DNA from: an uncultured Desulfobacteraceae bacterium
GTDB lineage: Bacteria > Desulfobacterota > Desulfobacteria > Desulfobacterales > Desulfobacteraceae
NCBI GenBank assembly: GCA_913041495.1
Contig: CAJWHT010000044.1
Coordinates: 1 to 32,193, forward strand
Length of the DNA: 32,193 nucleotides
Direction: 5' to 3'
In this document: piece by piece, positions 7,682-17,009 of the stretch
Position numbering within the stretch: position 1 is the first letter of the stretch
How the letters are laid out: the number at the start of each line of letters is the position of its first letter
The notes under the pieces: generated by a model
The model's database searches: none
What the model saw: the letters and a program-made list of their open reading frames with translations, nothing else
Told to the model about the DNA's origin: nothing
Translations under genes and position numbers: made by a program

Positions 7682-8542
7682 ATGAACCGGACCCACTTTT
7701 TCGGTGCCCACTTCTCGGTTGCCGGCGGACTTGAGAATGCCTTATACAGGGCTCAGGAACTCAATTGTGATGCGGCACAGATTTTCACCAAAAACGCGCG
7801 CACCTGGAAAGATCCGGAACTGACCCGGGAACAGGTGACCCGTTTTGATAATGCCAGAAAGAAAACCGGTATCACCCGGATCTTCTCCCATTGCACCTAT
7901 CTGATCAATATCGCGTCAACGGAACCTGAAAAACTTAAAAAATCCGTATCCGTTCTCAGGGCGGAGATGGCACGCTCCGGTACCTTGGGCTTAAAAGGCG
8001 TTGTTCTTCATCCCGGGGCCCATCTTGGCCGGGGCACCGAAGCCGGACTTGAGACGGCCCGGTCAAGTCTTAATGCCGTGTTATCCTTGGACGACGGCTG
8101 GTTTCCCGAACTTCTCATCGAAACCACCGCAGGCGCCGGCACCTGCCTGGGCAGCCGGTTTGAAGAAATCGGCCAGTTGATCCGAAGTCTTGACCGTCCC
8201 GAAGCGGTTGGGGTCTGCCTGGACACCAGCCATGTGTTTGCCGCAGGATATGATCTGCGCACCACCGCTGCCCTGAACGGGACTTTGGATGCCTTTCACC
8301 GGCATATCGGCATGCAGCGGCTCAAGTTGATTCATGCCAATGATTCCATTCCATCTCTGGGAAGCCGGAAAGACCGCCACACCCATATCGGCGCAGGCCT
8401 GATCGGCCGCAGCGGTTTTGGGGCACTTATGACCGATAACCGCCTTAAATTCCTACCCGTTATTCTGGAAACCCCGAAAGAAGCAGATGGGGCTGACATG
8501 GACGAAATCAATCTGAATTCGCTCAGAGAATTGGCACTTTGA
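7682..8542 (+). CDS. nfo: Endonuclease IV (AP endonuclease)
   Basis: 286 residues from ATG 7682, with GGAG at 7669-7672 and only one base after the upstream stop; TTG 7673 is less likely. Endonuclease IV cuts DNA 5' to abasic sites and removes blocked 3' ends during base excision repair. The trinuclear zinc ligands of the family are all visible at expected spacing: H70, H110, E147, D181, H184, H218, D231, H233 and E263, in segments such as VLHPGAH, LIETTAG, LDTSH, LIHANDS and RKDRHTHIG. Length matches the family (about 280). The close coupling to the DUF294 gene suggests co-transcription, though endonuclease IV is a housekeeping repair enzyme and need not share a pathway with it. Confidence 0.95.
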   Translation: MNRTHFFGAHFSVAGGLENALYRAQELNCDAAQIFTKNARTWKDPELTREQVTRFDNARKKTGITRIFSHCTYLINIASTEPEKLKKSVSVLRAEMARSGTLGLKGVVLHPGAHLGRGTEAGLETARSSLNAVLSLDDGWFPELLIETTAGAGTCLGSRFEEIGQLIRSLDRPEAVGVCLDTSHVFAAGYDLRTTAALNGTLDAFHRHIGMQRLKLIHANDSIPSLGSRKDRHTHIGAGLIGRSGFGALMTDNRLKFLPVILETPKEADGADMDEINLNSLRELAL

Positions 8543-8587
8543 TCCCAAAGGGCTGATAGTCTGCGAATAACCGCGCCAATTAGCACA

Positions 8588-8616
8588 TTGACAACCCCAG
8601 GTAAATTTAATACCAT
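8588..8616 (+). promoter_or_regulatory. Sigma70-like promoter for the receiver-ATPase gene
   Basis: TTGACA (8588-8593) and TACCAT (8611-8616) are separated by 17 bases. The first hexamer is perfect and the second keeps the important T, A and final AT. The predicted start of transcription near 8623 gives a leader of about 43 bases before ATG 8666. Confidence 0.55.
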
Positions 8617-8665
8617 GAAATAACCTGCATCGTAACCGGAACAATTCGCCAAAATCGGAGACAGT

Positions 8666-10180
8666 ATGAACAATCCCAAAAAACAGTATGCAAAAAGCGA
8701 GATGCTGTCATTTGCCGCGGAAGCCCCACAGGACAGGCCGCTTGCTCCCCATAAAAGCTTCAAACTGTTGATTGTGGATGATGAAAATGAAATCCATGTG
8801 ATGACAAAACTGGTTCTCAACGATTATCAATACCAGGATTACGGTCTTGAGTTCATCTCCGCATTTTCAGGTGCCGAGGCAAAAGAGGTGTTAAGGCAGA
8901 CGCCAGATATTGCCTGTTGCCTGTTGGACGTGGTGATGGAAACCAAAGATGCCGGACTGGACGTGGCCAAATTTATCCGGGAGGAAATCAATAACACCAA
9001 AATACGCATCGTACTGAGAACGGGGCAGCCCGGCAAAGCCCCGGAAAAAGATGTCATTCTCAACTATGATATCAATGATTACAAAGAAAAAACAGAACTG
9101 ACCAACCAAAAGCTTTTCACCACCATTACCACGGCGCTTCGTTCTTACATTCACCTGGTGGAACTAGAGGAAAAAAACAAGGAAATCAAGGCAAAAAATA
9201 TACGGCTGAACGAAGAAATCGCCCGAAGAATTGTTGCCGAATCCAACCTCACCAAGTACAACAGAAGCCTTGAGCGGATGATTGAAAGCAAAACCCAGCG
9301 GCTCAAAGACGCTCTGAGCACGCTTGAGGCCACGGAAAAGCAACTGATGGTCACCCAGAAAGCCGCCATTGTTTCCGACCTGTCCGCAGCCTCTCTGGAT
9401 TCCCTGACTTCCTCCAATGAGATGATCAGAAGCAATCTTTCAAAGATGACCCGGTATCGTCAGCAAATCACCTTTCTGCTTGAAAAATACAACACCCTTG
9501 AAGCGATCATCACGTCACATAAGGGAACCCGGCAGGAACTTGAAGCGGCGGCACGGGCCCAGACCCGTGAAATAGAGGCCTACAAATCTGAGATAGACCT
9601 GGATGCCATCCTCGAAAAATACCCCCAAATAATCCAGGATTCCATCGAAGGCATTCAGAAAATCGCCGATGCCATCAACGATATCAAACTCTTTGTTGCC
9701 ATCAATGATGAGCCCCATAAATCCGTCGATCTCAATTCACTGGTGAAGGATATCTCAGGCAGACTCACGTACCAAGACCGGCGTATTAATGTGCAGTTGG
9801 ATTTGCAGGAGATCCCTGAAGTCACCCTGCCAAAACAAAGTATCTGCCAGGCGATTCAGGCCGTTGTGGACAATGCACTCAAGGCCGTTGCCACCCAGGG
9901 CATCATCTCCATATCCAGCCGGTACGAAGATCCATGGATTTCCATCACAGTCAGTGATATCGGTGTGGGGATTACCCAGGAGGCCATGGAAAAGATATTT
10001 ACCCCCTACTACACCGGATGGCATAACGGCCATAAGGGGCTCGGCTTATCCTTTGCCAAAAGTACAATTCTAAGCTGCGGTGGTGATATCAAGGTATCGA
10101 GCACCGCCAGCGAGGGGACCACCGTGGTCATCTATCTTCCCAGTCAGACACCGGCTCCTGAAATTCCGCCCAGACCATAA
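8666..10180 (+). CDS. Receiver domain fused to kinase-like ATPase lacking the phospho-histidine
   Basis: 504 residues, ATG after GGAG (8657-8660). A CheY-type receiver (about 32-150) has the acidic pair D38/D39, phospho-acceptor D88, T119 and K140. A coiled-coil linker (155-235) follows, then a dimerisation-like segment and a HATPase domain (355-492) with N box N403, G1 box DIGVG (431-435) and G2 box GLGL (458-461). Where related kinases have HEINNP, this protein has D245 followed by SLTSS, so the usual phosphorylated histidine is absent. The ATP site looks intact. It may bind ATP without autophosphorylation, phosphorylate through another partner, or transmit receiver state by dimer contacts. 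There is no membrane span and no output DNA-binding domain, and no cognate partner lies next to it. Confidence 0.85.
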   Translation: MNNPKKQYAKSEMLSFAAEAPQDRPLAPHKSFKLLIVDDENEIHVMTKLVLNDYQYQDYGLEFISAFSGAEAKEVLRQTPDIACCLLDVVMETKDAGLDVAKFIREEINNTKIRIVLRTGQPGKAPEKDVILNYDINDYKEKTELTNQKLFTTITTALRSYIHLVELEEKNKEIKAKNIRLNEEIARRIVAESNLTKYNRSLERMIESKTQRLKDALSTLEATEKQLMVTQKAAIVSDLSAASLDSLTSSNEMIRSNLSKMTRYRQQITFLLEKYNTLEAIITSHKGTRQELEAAARAQTREIEAYKSEIDLDAILEKYPQIIQDSIEGIQKIADAINDIKLFVAINDEPHKSVDLNSLVKDISGRLTYQDRRINVQLDLQEIPEVTLPKQSICQAIQAVVDNALKAVATQGIISISSRYEDPWISITVSDIGVGITQEAMEKIFTPYYTGWHNGHKGLGLSFAKSTILSCGGDIKVSSTASEGTTVVIYLPSQTPAPEIPPRP

Positions 10181-10221
10181 AAATCAAGACCGTATCCCCC
10201 TGCCCTGTTGAAGTGTGACGA

Positions 10222-10593
10222 TCACAGCCTGAAGGATTTATTGCAATGGTCACAGGTGCTGACGCCCTGCACCTGTTTGCAGTGCAGGCATTTGTCTACA
10301 AGATAGCGAACTTTTCCCTGGGCCTTGCCGCACTCGCAGCAGGTCCAGTCTTTTTTGGTGGAAACCAGCCGAAAGCAATGGGGGCACTTGATGGGCACCC
10401 GTCTGAATATCAGAAATGATATCCCGGCCAAGAGGAAAAACGGGCCCATCAGCTTGAACTGGGGGCTGGATGCAAATTGATCCAATTCGGATGCACCGGT
10501 TAGTATGATGTACAAAAGAAAGGCAATGGTGGTGACGGCGAGGAATTTAAATCGAAAATGAAAAAACACGGCTTTCTCAGGGGAATTATCCAT
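10222..10593 (-). CDS. Two-span membrane protein with C-terminal zinc-ribbon pairs
   Basis: 123 residues, started by ATG with GGAGGAG 8 bases upstream. Two hydrophobic segments (about 14-31 and 49-64) are followed by a cysteine-rich tail with CxxC-like pairs at C70/C73, C85-C88, C102/C105 and C114/C117. This spacing suggests two four-cysteine zinc ribbons facing the cytoplasm. I do not recognise the family. It is the last gene of the minus-strand block and faces the end of the receiver-ATPase gene with about 40 bases between stops. Possible roles are a membrane-tethered zinc-binding adaptor, but no function is assigned. Confidence 0.7.
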   Translation of the reverse strand: MDNSPEKAVFFHFRFKFLAVTTIAFLLYIILTGASELDQFASSPQFKLMGPFFLLAGISFLIFRRVPIKCPHCFRLVSTKKDWTCCECGKAQGKVRYLVDKCLHCKQVQGVSTCDHCNKSFRL

Positions 10594-10605
10594 GGGTTTG
10601 GCTCC

Positions 10606-10678
10606 TCCGGTGTCTTGGTGAGATTCATTTCAAAAACAGGCGCAACGTCTTCTATTTTGTTTCAGAAAGCACACCGGA
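10606..10678. repeat. Widely spaced 8-bp inverted repeat
   Basis: TCCGGTGT (10606-10613) and ACACCGGA (10671-10678) form a perfect inverted repeat 57 bases apart in the gap upstream of the zinc-ribbon gene. Its left arm partly overlaps the ribosome-binding site of that gene. It could be chance. Confidence 0.25.
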
Positions 10679-10728
10679 AGTCAATCTTCTTTTACCGGGA
10701 ATCATCCGCCCAGGTGGGTCCTGATTTT

Positions 10729-11373
10729 CTACAGGTGCAGGCCGGGGGTCATCTTTTCCTCAAGTTTTTGCCGCTGATCCTCAAAAGAAAGAGTTTCCCT
10801 GTCCGGATAAAAGGGAGAATCAAAGCGCAGGGTGACCTTTGAAAATGGCCTGGGCAGCATAAACCGGTCCCAAGAGTTAAAAAACCATGCATCGTCCGCC
10901 TCTGTGTAGAAGGGAACGATAACAGCGTTGGTATCCAGGGCCATCTTAATGATACCGGGCTTTATCTTGCCGATGGGCCCTCTTGGGCCGTCCAGAATAT
11001 GGGCACCGAAACGGTGTTCCCGGATATGATCGATCATGGCATCCATGGCCGGTCTTCCCCCTCTGGAGGACGAGCCCCTGGGGGTATGCCACCCGGTTCT
11101 GTTTGCAACACCGGAAATCAGGTCCCCGTCACGGCTCTGGCTGATCATCAGCCCGGGGTTCAGGTTGGCATAGGTTTTAAAATGACGGATGGCCGAAAAA
11201 AACTGCTGATGCCAGGTACAGATGATCACCGTCTTTCCTTTGGCCAGAAGATGCCGGAAATTCTGCTCATTTTCCACATTGAAGCGGAATGTTTTCGAAT
11301 AGATCCGGATCAGGTAGTAGGCAAAAAAAATAAAGGCTCTGGTATAAATAATAAATTTAAGTCGTTTCAGCAT
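10729..11373 (-). CDS. DUF374-type lysophospholipid/LPS acyltransferase-like protein
   Basis: 214 residues, which is the usual length for the DUF374 group related to the lauroyl/glycerol-phosphate acyltransferases. An N-terminal hydrophobic anchor (about 5-25) precedes TWHQQF (W54, H55), the SRDGD segment (80-84), RGSSSRGG (99-106) and LDGPRGP (127-133), all strong family motifs. It most likely moves an acyl chain onto a lipid A or lysophospholipid precursor at the inner membrane. The exact acceptor cannot be read from sequence. It lies behind the large DUF748 protein, 107 bases after that stop, in a group of envelope genes. A weak ribosome-binding site precedes the ATG. Confidence 0.85.
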   Translation of the reverse strand: MLKRLKFIIYTRAFIFFAYYLIRIYSKTFRFNVENEQNFRHLLAKGKTVIICTWHQQFFSAIRHFKTYANLNPGLMISQSRDGDLISGVANRTGWHTPRGSSSRGGRPAMDAMIDHIREHRFGAHILDGPRGPIGKIKPGIIKMALDTNAVIVPFYTEADDAWFFNSWDRFMLPRPFSKVTLRFDSPFYPDRETLSFEDQRQKLEEKMTPGLHL

Positions 11374-11480
11374 TTCAGGTCTCTTGAGTTGTCAAATCAA
11401 TTGGCAAAGACCTGAAACTTACCAGATTCCCGCCGGAAATCAAGATGAAAGATCTCAGGCAGTCCGATAGCCGGCGACGC

Positions 11481-14400
11481 CTACTTGAGCTTGAACAAGG
11501 TTTTTACATGATGGGTGTCTGCATCCTTTTTTTCAGAAGGTCCCGGTTTATGGATGAAGATGCGGCCCGGATCAATCTTGCCGGAGGCCATGAGATACGA
11601 CTGTATGCGTTCACTTCTTTGCATAGCCAGGGCTTCCAGATCCGACTGAGTGACAGATATGGCCGTGATGAGCAATTTTTCCTTTTCATCGGTGCCGATA
11701 GGCATTTCTTTTCCTGAGGCATCTTTGGGTTTGGGGAAATCTGCCGCCGCGTATGCCGCATCAAGGGCAGCAGCCTTTTGTTCCGGGGTAACGGCGTTCA
11801 TCTTAAGGGCCTCAGGCGATACCGTATCCGTAAGATATCCGGCAAGCAGGGTATTGTAGCGTTGGGCACGCAATTGCGCCTCATCCCGATCCCTGTCAAA
11901 CCGTCCGAGAATTTCAAGGGAAATTTTTGGTTTTTCCACCAGCAGGGTGGCCAACTGGTCCAATTTTTTCCTGGTATCATCATCCAGGGTGTGGTCGCCG
12001 GGGGTGAATGCCACAAAACCGAGTTCTTCCCCTCCAAATCCCATAAGGCTGCCCAGAATTTTAAACGGTGCTTTAACAATGCTCAGCATCAGGTTCGACA
12101 CGGTTTTGAAAACCACACGGCCGTAGCTGAATTCCGGGTCACTGAGATCCCCTTTGACAGGCACATCCAGGTCGATTTCCCCTTTTGAATTCTTCAGAAG
12201 GGAAACCGCAAGCTCAACCGGCAGGCTTGTGGCATCATCACTTTCCACCCGTTTGCCCAGAGTAAATTGGTCAAAAAAGATACGATTAGACGAGTTGAGC
12301 ACGGTACCCTGGATATTGTACTTAAGATCCAGCATTAACTTGCCCTTTTCTATTTCATACCCCAGGTATTTACCCGCATAGGCGTTAAACTGCGGCAGTT
12401 CGATATTTTTGAACGATACCCCAAGATCCACCCCGGGCGTCTGCTTAAGTGGATCAATGGTGCCGGAAATATCAAGGGGGGAATGTGACCCGTGTAACCC
12501 CTTTAGCCGGACTGTCGCAGGTTTTGTTCCCCTGGAGGAAAGACCGGTCACACTTCCGGTGATATCTGTCATATTGGCTGTAAAATTAGGTTGGGTCAGA
12601 TAGTCCGTGAAATTCACGTGTCCGCCCTGGATGGTAATGGTGTCAATGGCCACATCTGGAAAGGGATCGGTTTTGGCTTGCGCCGTCCTGTTCGCCTCCC
12701 CGGTATCGACATCTTTTTTAACGATGATTTCACTGATATTCAAACGGCCTTCTTTTGACAAAACCGCTCGTTTGTAAAAATCGGTCAGAGAAACCTCCCG
12801 GACATGAACCTTTACCGGGTTTACCGAGACATCCATTCCTCCGAGATAAAATGTTTTGCACCTGAAAAAATCATTTCCCGAGACTTTGCTTTTAGAGGTA
12901 AAGTCGTTGACACCGGCCTCTCCTTGGAAGGAAACCACCGGATTTTCCAAATCCGCCCAGCCCAGGGCGACATCCCCTTTTGCCTGGATGTGACCGCTGC
13001 CGATGGTCAGGTTGAGGTAATCGCTGAAATACGGCTGAAGGGTGGTGAAATTGACCTTATTAAACCGGACGGCTATGTTTGCTTTAGCACCCGGGATATC
13101 CGTTGTGCCGTCCAACATCACTTTGCCCCCGCTTTTAAGGGTCATCTGCGCCGTGAAATCCCCTTTGTGATTCGCTTGGTCGGTCCCGAAAGGCCTGGCG
13201 CGTATCTTTATGTCCGACACGTTGATATTGACAGGTTCCCTGTGCATCTTATCTGAGAAACTGATGGCGTAATCGTCCACTGCCACCCGGTTGATTTTCA
13301 GGTCCCAGGCAGGTCTTTTTTCTTTGGTGGGTTCCGAATCTTTCTTGTCCTTTTCTGTCTTATACGTGCCGGAGGTTTTCATAACCGGAAGGTTCTGGAT
13401 GGTCTGTGCAATATTGATCATACCTTTCCGGTCCCTTACGGCCCGGATGCGTCCTTGGGCAGACGAGACAGATCCGATTACAAGCGTTTGATCTTCCAAG
13501 CCAAGGCGGATATCCGAGAGATTCAAATTGCCCAAATGAACCGCCGGGCCGTCTCCTTTTTGATCTGCCAAACGGATGTCCGACACGCTAAGATGCCCCT
13601 GACTCAACTCCCCGCCGGGCGTACCGCCTGATAGACCAAACTGATAATCCGCACCGATCCCCACAGAACCGATATCCAGTGCGTCTCCGATATAGGGGGT
13701 ATAATAGGGGTTGCAATTTGACGGCAGGATGCCTTCGGCTAAAAGGTTGCCTTTAAGATCTATGGCAGGGCCGCTGTCAGAGACGCCGACACTGGCCTCT
13801 CCCTTTACGGAAAGCTGTTTGACCGTTTCGCTGACTGCGGTCAAGGCATAGGTCAGTGTCAGTGTCTTGCCGGCTTTCAGATTCCGGACAATAAGACCTG
13901 CGTTCTTGACCTTGGTGTTGAACTCCGGAGACACAGACTTATCACGGAAATTGACAGTGGCGTTTTTAATCTCAGCCATACCGATGTCGATGGGAAAAGG
14001 AGATATTGCCGTACTAATAGGGGACTGTTTATCAGCGGTTTCGCTGGACCCATCGGTTTTGCCCAGCAGAAGCAAGGATTGTAATTCGCCTTCGCTTGTT
14101 CTTTCCAGGTGAACTTCAGGGCTGTCCGCAAGGATGCTGTTGATCTTGATTCCACCGGAAAGATAATCATCTACAGCCGTTTGGATGCTCAGTTTTGGCA
14201 TTGCTGCCAGCGGCAGGATTTCTGATGTGCCTTGGGGGCGGATGCCCAGTGAGAAATCATTCAGCGTCACAGGGCCGTTTACCCCGATCCTGGGCTTGGA
14301 TTCACGATCCTCATAATCAATGACAAGGGCGGCGTCAAGATTGCCCGGAGACTGAACAACAAAGCCTTCCGGCAGAGACACATAAGGAAGGTATGCAGCC

Positions 14401-15131
14401 AGTGCCAAGGCATTCATTTTCAGTTCAAGATGTGCCGAAGGTTTCTCTGCAAAGGGCAGACCGTTCATTTCGATGGCAATGGCCCCACCGTTGAGTGTGA
14501 ATCCAAGGCTTCCGGCAGCAGGGATATGGCGTTCTTTGGCCAGGCCTGAAACCAGGGGCAGGGTTAAGGATAGATTATCAATGCGGTGTTCGCTCCCTCT
14601 GATTCGGTCGTTAAAGGTAACCTGCCCACCGGAAAGCGTAACGTTGGAAAGCCTGAAGGGCAAACCACTGTTATTATTCTTTGCCGAAGCTGGTTCCGAT
14701 GCGGTTTCGCCGGAAAAGCGTTGAATAATATCTGATACATTTAGGGTGTTGTCCGCATTGAGTTCAAGGGCCAGCCGGGGGGTGTCCACCACCACCTGTG
14801 TTATGATCGGACAAAGGGCAAAGATCGAACGGCCGGACAAATCCACTTGAAGGGCCTTAACAGACAAAAGGGCGGTGGCTTGTCCGCTGTCCCCATTTTT
14901 ATCGGACGTATGGTGAGATGCGACAGCCAGTTGCTCTATCCCCCCTGCCAGGGTCCACGGGTTAAAATGGACATTGTCCACCTGAATAGGTCTTCCGATA
15001 ATCTTTTCCAAACGGGAATTTATGAACCACTTGGCAGTCATGGGAACAACCAAAAAGCCGGACAGGGTGTACAAAACCACCGCTGCGGCGATACCGATGC
15101 CGAGACGTTTAAGTAAAACTTTTTTGTCCAT
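11481..15131 (-). CDS. Large AsmA-like DUF748 envelope protein
   Basis: 1216 residues. The start at ATG 15131 has GGAGGAG at 15135-15141, which beats a frame-open extension of 17 residues. One N-terminal membrane span (about 9-30) is followed by a long, beta-rich periplasmic chain of repeated AsmA/DUF748 character. Near residues 1010-1070 the VVFKTVSNLMLSIVKAPF and SLMGFGGEELGFVAF segments are typical of DUF748 proteins, and a C-terminal stretch with GRFDRDRDEAQLRAQRYN looks OmpA-like. AsmA-type proteins are thought to bridge the envelope and move phospholipids toward the outer membrane. The gene lies 51 bases after the UbiD stop and upstream of a lipid acyltransferase, which agrees with an envelope role. 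Exact substrate unknown. Confidence 0.87.
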   Translation of the reverse strand: MDKKVLLKRLGIGIAAAVVLYTLSGFLVVPMTAKWFINSRLEKIIGRPIQVDNVHFNPWTLAGGIEQLAVASHHTSDKNGDSGQATALLSVKALQVDLSGRSIFALCPIITQVVVDTPRLALELNADNTLNVSDIIQRFSGETASEPASAKNNNSGLPFRLSNVTLSGGQVTFNDRIRGSEHRIDNLSLTLPLVSGLAKERHIPAAGSLGFTLNGGAIAIEMNGLPFAEKPSAHLELKMNALALAAYLPYVSLPEGFVVQSPGNLDAALVIDYEDRESKPRIGVNGPVTLNDFSLGIRPQGTSEILPLAAMPKLSIQTAVDDYLSGGIKINSILADSPEVHLERTSEGELQSLLLLGKTDGSSETADKQSPISTAISPFPIDIGMAEIKNATVNFRDKSVSPEFNTKVKNAGLIVRNLKAGKTLTLTYALTAVSETVKQLSVKGEASVGVSDSGPAIDLKGNLLAEGILPSNCNPYYTPYIGDALDIGSVGIGADYQFGLSGGTPGGELSQGHLSVSDIRLADQKGDGPAVHLGNLNLSDIRLGLEDQTLVIGSVSSAQGRIRAVRDRKGMINIAQTIQNLPVMKTSGTYKTEKDKKDSEPTKEKRPAWDLKINRVAVDDYAISFSDKMHREPVNINVSDIKIRARPFGTDQANHKGDFTAQMTLKSGGKVMLDGTTDIPGAKANIAVRFNKVNFTTLQPYFSDYLNLTIGSGHIQAKGDVALGWADLENPVVSFQGEAGVNDFTSKSKVSGNDFFRCKTFYLGGMDVSVNPVKVHVREVSLTDFYKRAVLSKEGRLNISEIIVKKDVDTGEANRTAQAKTDPFPDVAIDTITIQGGHVNFTDYLTQPNFTANMTDITGSVTGLSSRGTKPATVRLKGLHGSHSPLDISGTIDPLKQTPGVDLGVSFKNIELPQFNAYAGKYLGYEIEKGKLMLDLKYNIQGTVLNSSNRIFFDQFTLGKRVESDDATSLPVELAVSLLKNSKGEIDLDVPVKGDLSDPEFSYGRVVFKTVSNLMLSIVKAPFKILGSLMGFGGEELGFVAFTPGDHTLDDDTRKKLDQLATLLVEKPKISLEILGRFDRDRDEAQLRAQRYNTLLAGYLTDTVSPEALKMNAVTPEQKAAALDAAYAAADFPKPKDASGKEMPIGTDEKEKLLITAISVTQSDLEALAMQRSERIQSYLMASGKIDPGRIFIHKPGPSEKKDADTHHVKTLFKLK

Positions 15132-15182
15132 ATTCTCCTCCGACTTGAATTTTTGGTGGCGCGAACGAGACCATCGGCGCAA

Positions 15183-17009
15183 TTAAATCAGTCCGGCCAG
15201 CGGTCCCCCTGCCCTGCCCATTTCCCTGACCCGTCTTTCAATCTCAGGGTCAGGTTCTAGCGGGCTTGCGTGAAAAGGTTTTATCCTGGCGTCTATGATG
15301 AGAGAGCCGCTGCATCCCCAGTGCTTATGAACGATACGCTCATTAACGCCGTAAATGTCATGGGACGGGTTTGATCTCAAAAAGGTTACCCATAGAAAGT
15401 TGGCAAAGCTTTTGGCGGCAAAGGCAGGATCATCCGCTACCACAATCAGTGGTATCCCCTCCAGGCCTTCCACCTTTTCCAGGTGGCTTGTCAGCCGACC
15501 CATCACCCGGCCTTCGGACTCATACTCCTGAAACCCGGGGCCTTTGACCACGGCCATGCCCGGGGCGGCCATCACCGGCGCCTTGAATCCTTCCGGCAGG
15601 GAAAAGCCTTCCGGCAGAAAGGATTCAAGCGTTCTGATCCTGGGACCGGCCGCTGCAAAGACCACCTTGGATCCTAGGTTCAGCCCCCGGCCGGAATAAT
15701 CCAGCGTATCCATGGTGGTACGGGTGATAAAATGAATGTCCCTTGAAAAATCAATCCGCTCCAGCAGGTGCTTGAAAAAATCCTGCTCACAGTTCAGATC
15801 AAGGCCGGGATCGTCTTCATGCGCACAGATGCACAGGTACTTGGCCAGGGAAAGTTGCCCCGTGCCGAGAATGGCACTGGCATGGGTTAAAATTTCCCTG
15901 GGCTGCCGTGATTCATAAGGGACGTATCTCTCATGGGCCTTTGCCAGTAACAGCGGATGAACGCCTGCGTCATCCACGGCATTTACCCCGGTGACGCCGG
16001 GAAGGGTGTCCGTAATGGCTGTGCGGGTAATTTCGTGGATGAGGCGGCCAAAGTTAGAATCCTCCTGGGGGGGACGTCCCACCACCGTAAAAGGAAATAT
16101 GGCACCGGGACGGTGATACACGGCCTCTACCTTGAGATAGGGAAAGTCATGGGTCAGGGAATAATATCCCAGGTGGTCACCAAACGGGCCCTCTGGCTTC
16201 GTGGCGTGGGGCATGAGCAGGCCTGTAATACAGAAATCTGCATCTCCTGACAGAATGAATCCGTTTTCTTCCCGGTATCTGAAATTTCGGCCGGCAAGGG
16301 CACCGGCAAAGGCGATTTCAGGCACATTTTCAGGAAGCGGCATCACTGCCGCCAGGGTATGGGCCGGCGGGCCGCCGATAAATATGGACACCTTCAAAGG
16401 ACGGTCCATTGCCATGGCTTTTTTGTGATGGGCCGAAATCCCCCGGTGGATCTGGTAATGAAGGCCGATTTCCCGATTGGGTGCATAGGCGTTTCCGGTG
16501 AGCTGCACCCGGTACATGCCCAGGTTCGATGTCAGCATGGCGGGACGTTCAGGGTCCCGGGAAAAGACCTGGGGCAGCAGCACAAAGGCCCCCCCGTCCT
16601 TTGGCCAGCACTGGATCAGGGGCAGCCTGTCGATGGTGGTTTTCTGTGATAGGGCACCATGGGTCCGTACGGGCAGGGCATGGATCAGGGCTTTAGCGGC
16701 ATTGAGCCCCCTGGCCGGTGACCGAAGCGCAAGTGAAGGATCGGAGCGAAGGTCCACCAGCGCTTTGACCTGCGCCAACTGGGGCTCGAATATTTTCCGG
16801 GTCCGTTCCCAGGTGCCGAACAGGTTGGACAGGGCAGGAAAGCCGGCGTGTTTCACACGGGTAAACAGCAGGGCCGGTCCCTTAGCCCGGTGAACCTGGC
16901 GGGTGATTTCCGCCATTTCAAGGTGGGGGTCCACCTCATGGTCTATGACGGCAAGTTCGCCTATTTTTTGTAGAAAGGCTGCTGTCTCTTTCAGCGATGA
17001 GAATTTCAT
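15183..17009 (-). CDS. UbiD-family prenylated-FMN decarboxylase
   Basis: 608 residues, at the long end for UbiD enzymes. These reversible (de)carboxylases act on aromatic or unsaturated acids with prenylated FMN made by UbiX; no ubiX is in the window. The cofactor-binding segment (about 160-192: SNLGMYRVQL, REIGLHYQIHRG) and the EGPFGDHLGYYS motif (273-284) are clear. The protein could serve menaquinone synthesis, since sulfate reducers use menaquinone, or degradation of aromatic acids; the sequence does not choose. The ATG overlaps the stop of the preceding PPOX gene by four bases (ATGA), a sign of translational coupling. The partner is a flavin-type protein, but a shared pathway is only inferred. 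Confidence 0.9.
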   Translation of the reverse strand: MKFSSLKETAAFLQKIGELAVIDHEVDPHLEMAEITRQVHRAKGPALLFTRVKHAGFPALSNLFGTWERTRKIFEPQLAQVKALVDLRSDPSLALRSPARGLNAAKALIHALPVRTHGALSQKTTIDRLPLIQCWPKDGGAFVLLPQVFSRDPERPAMLTSNLGMYRVQLTGNAYAPNREIGLHYQIHRGISAHHKKAMAMDRPLKVSIFIGGPPAHTLAAVMPLPENVPEIAFAGALAGRNFRYREENGFILSGDADFCITGLLMPHATKPEGPFGDHLGYYSLTHDFPYLKVEAVYHRPGAIFPFTVVGRPPQEDSNFGRLIHEITRTAITDTLPGVTGVNAVDDAGVHPLLLAKAHERYVPYESRQPREILTHASAILGTGQLSLAKYLCICAHEDDPGLDLNCEQDFFKHLLERIDFSRDIHFITRTTMDTLDYSGRGLNLGSKVVFAAAGPRIRTLESFLPEGFSLPEGFKAPVMAAPGMAVVKGPGFQEYESEGRVMGRLTSHLEKVEGLEGIPLIVVADDPAFAAKSFANFLWVTFLRSNPSHDIYGVNERIVHKHWGCSGSLIIDARIKPFHASPLEPDPEIERRVREMGRAGGPLAGLI

